This document shows positions 12,210 through 12,428 of a stretch of 12,428 nucleotides of DNA, one piece after another. Under the pieces are notes generated by a model that made no database searches, was not told the DNA's origin, and worked only from the letters and a program-made list of their open reading frames with translations. Every line of letters starts with the position of its first letter. Position 1 is the stretch's first letter. The DNA comes from CAMEON01 sp045128275. GTDB taxonomy: Bacteria; Bacillota; Clostridia; Oscillospirales; CAG-272. The stretch is from positions 1 to 12,428 of the forward strand of contig JBGVRH010000023.1 in the NCBI GenBank assembly GCA_045128275.1, in the 5' to 3' direction. The position numbers were made by a program, and so were the translations under genes.

Positions 12210-12238
12210 ATTATACAGGATGCGAAGGGATTTGTCAA
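12210..12238 (-). promoter_or_regulatory. Promoter for rarA
   Basis: On the minus strand: TTGACA (12233-12238) and TATAAT (12210-12215) with 17 bases between. The leader holds a small CCGC/GCGG hairpin (12183-12194) shortly before the ribosome binding site. Confidence 0.9.
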
Positions 12239-12255
12239 GCGAAGCAGGGGAGGTT

Positions 12256-12298
12256 TTCAAATTTGGGTTTATCGCTTTGCGATAAACCCAAATTTGAA
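12256..12298. repeat. Perfect palindrome with 20-bp arms and 3-base loop
   Basis: Arm 12256-12275 is the exact reverse complement of 12279-12298, with loop TTT. The right arm repeats the 19 bases found at 156-174. It ends 17 bases upstream of the rarA -35 box. No T-run follows on either strand, so it is not a standard terminator. Confidence 0.85.
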
Positions 12299-12428
12299 GT
12301 GAAAAGTGAAGAGTGAAAAGTGAAGAGTGGAGGTGCAAATCCTTCGGATTTGTCCATTTTTTCGATTGAAATGAAGGAAACCGAAGGTTTCCCTCCTTAC
12401 CTATTCACTCTTCACTATTACCTATTAC
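12299..12428. repeat. Intergenic repeat region: tandem 14-mers and hairpins
   Basis: There is no gene here. Two exact tandem copies of GTGAAAAGTGAAGA lie at 12299-12312 and 12313-12326. Two triloop hairpins follow: CAAATCC-TTC-GGATTTG (12336-12352) and GGAAACC-GAA-GGTTTCC (12376-12392). GTGAAGAGTGAA (12306-12317) has its reverse complement at 12405-12416, so the whole region could fold back on itself like a miniature inverted-repeat element. The end sequence TTACCTATTAC (12418-12428) also occurs at 229-239. The element continues past the window edge. Confidence 0.65.

Noticed and set aside
12256..12298. Palindrome as an intrinsic terminator
   Set aside because: Neither strand has a T-run after the hairpin, and no gene visible in the window ends near it.

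Overview
The window looks like a chromosomal segment from a GC-rich Bacillota, most likely a gut-type Clostridia. The grounds are strong AGGAGG-type ribosome binding sites, textbook vegetative promoters with exactly 17-bp spacers, compact intrinsic terminators, a zinc-type S18 protein, the rpsF-ssb-rpsR operon and a RarA clamp-loader-like ATPase. The genus cannot be fixed from this sequence. No transposase, phage gene, tRNA, rRNA or CRISPR array is visible. Every gene-free stretch is under 300 bases.

Layout, left to right. Positions 1-180 are an intergenic repeat made of short hairpins. A promoter and a monocistronic Gfo/Idh/MocA-fold gene follow (261-1475); this gene has strong GH109 glycosidase-like features. 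A bidirectional terminator (about 1484-1526) separates it from a minus-strand cluster read from 4919 down to 1540: a right-handed beta-helix protein, two tandem paralogous 5-TM membrane proteins, and a small, very acidic protein. The gaps are 34-41 bases and one promoter (4975-5003) precedes them all. This cluster is the least understood part of the window.

Next on the minus strand is glnA (6881-5457) with its own promoter and a leader hairpin, followed by an unrecognised 107-aa gene (5404-5081) and a terminator. A second minus-strand unit pairs a NimA/pyridoxamine-phosphate-oxidase-like flavoprotein (8085-7609) with a BCP/PrxQ peroxiredoxin (7579-7121), which suggests a small redox or stress operon.

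Divergently from it runs rpsF-ssb-rpsR (8329-9519). It has a structured leader that may be an autoregulatory S6:S18 element. After its terminator come a DUF362 protein with two C-terminal 4Fe-4S motifs (9665-10843, plus) and, convergent to it, rarA (12166-10931, minus). The right end (12256-12428) holds a perfect 20-bp-arm palindrome and further small hairpins. It shares a 19-base sequence with the repeat at the left end, so the window is bracketed by what look like genome-wide dispersed intergenic repeats.

Several annotated starts are inside longer open frames. They were chosen where a strong Shine-Dalgarno sequence and an upstream promoter agree. All functions are read from motifs and family resemblance; no database search was possible.
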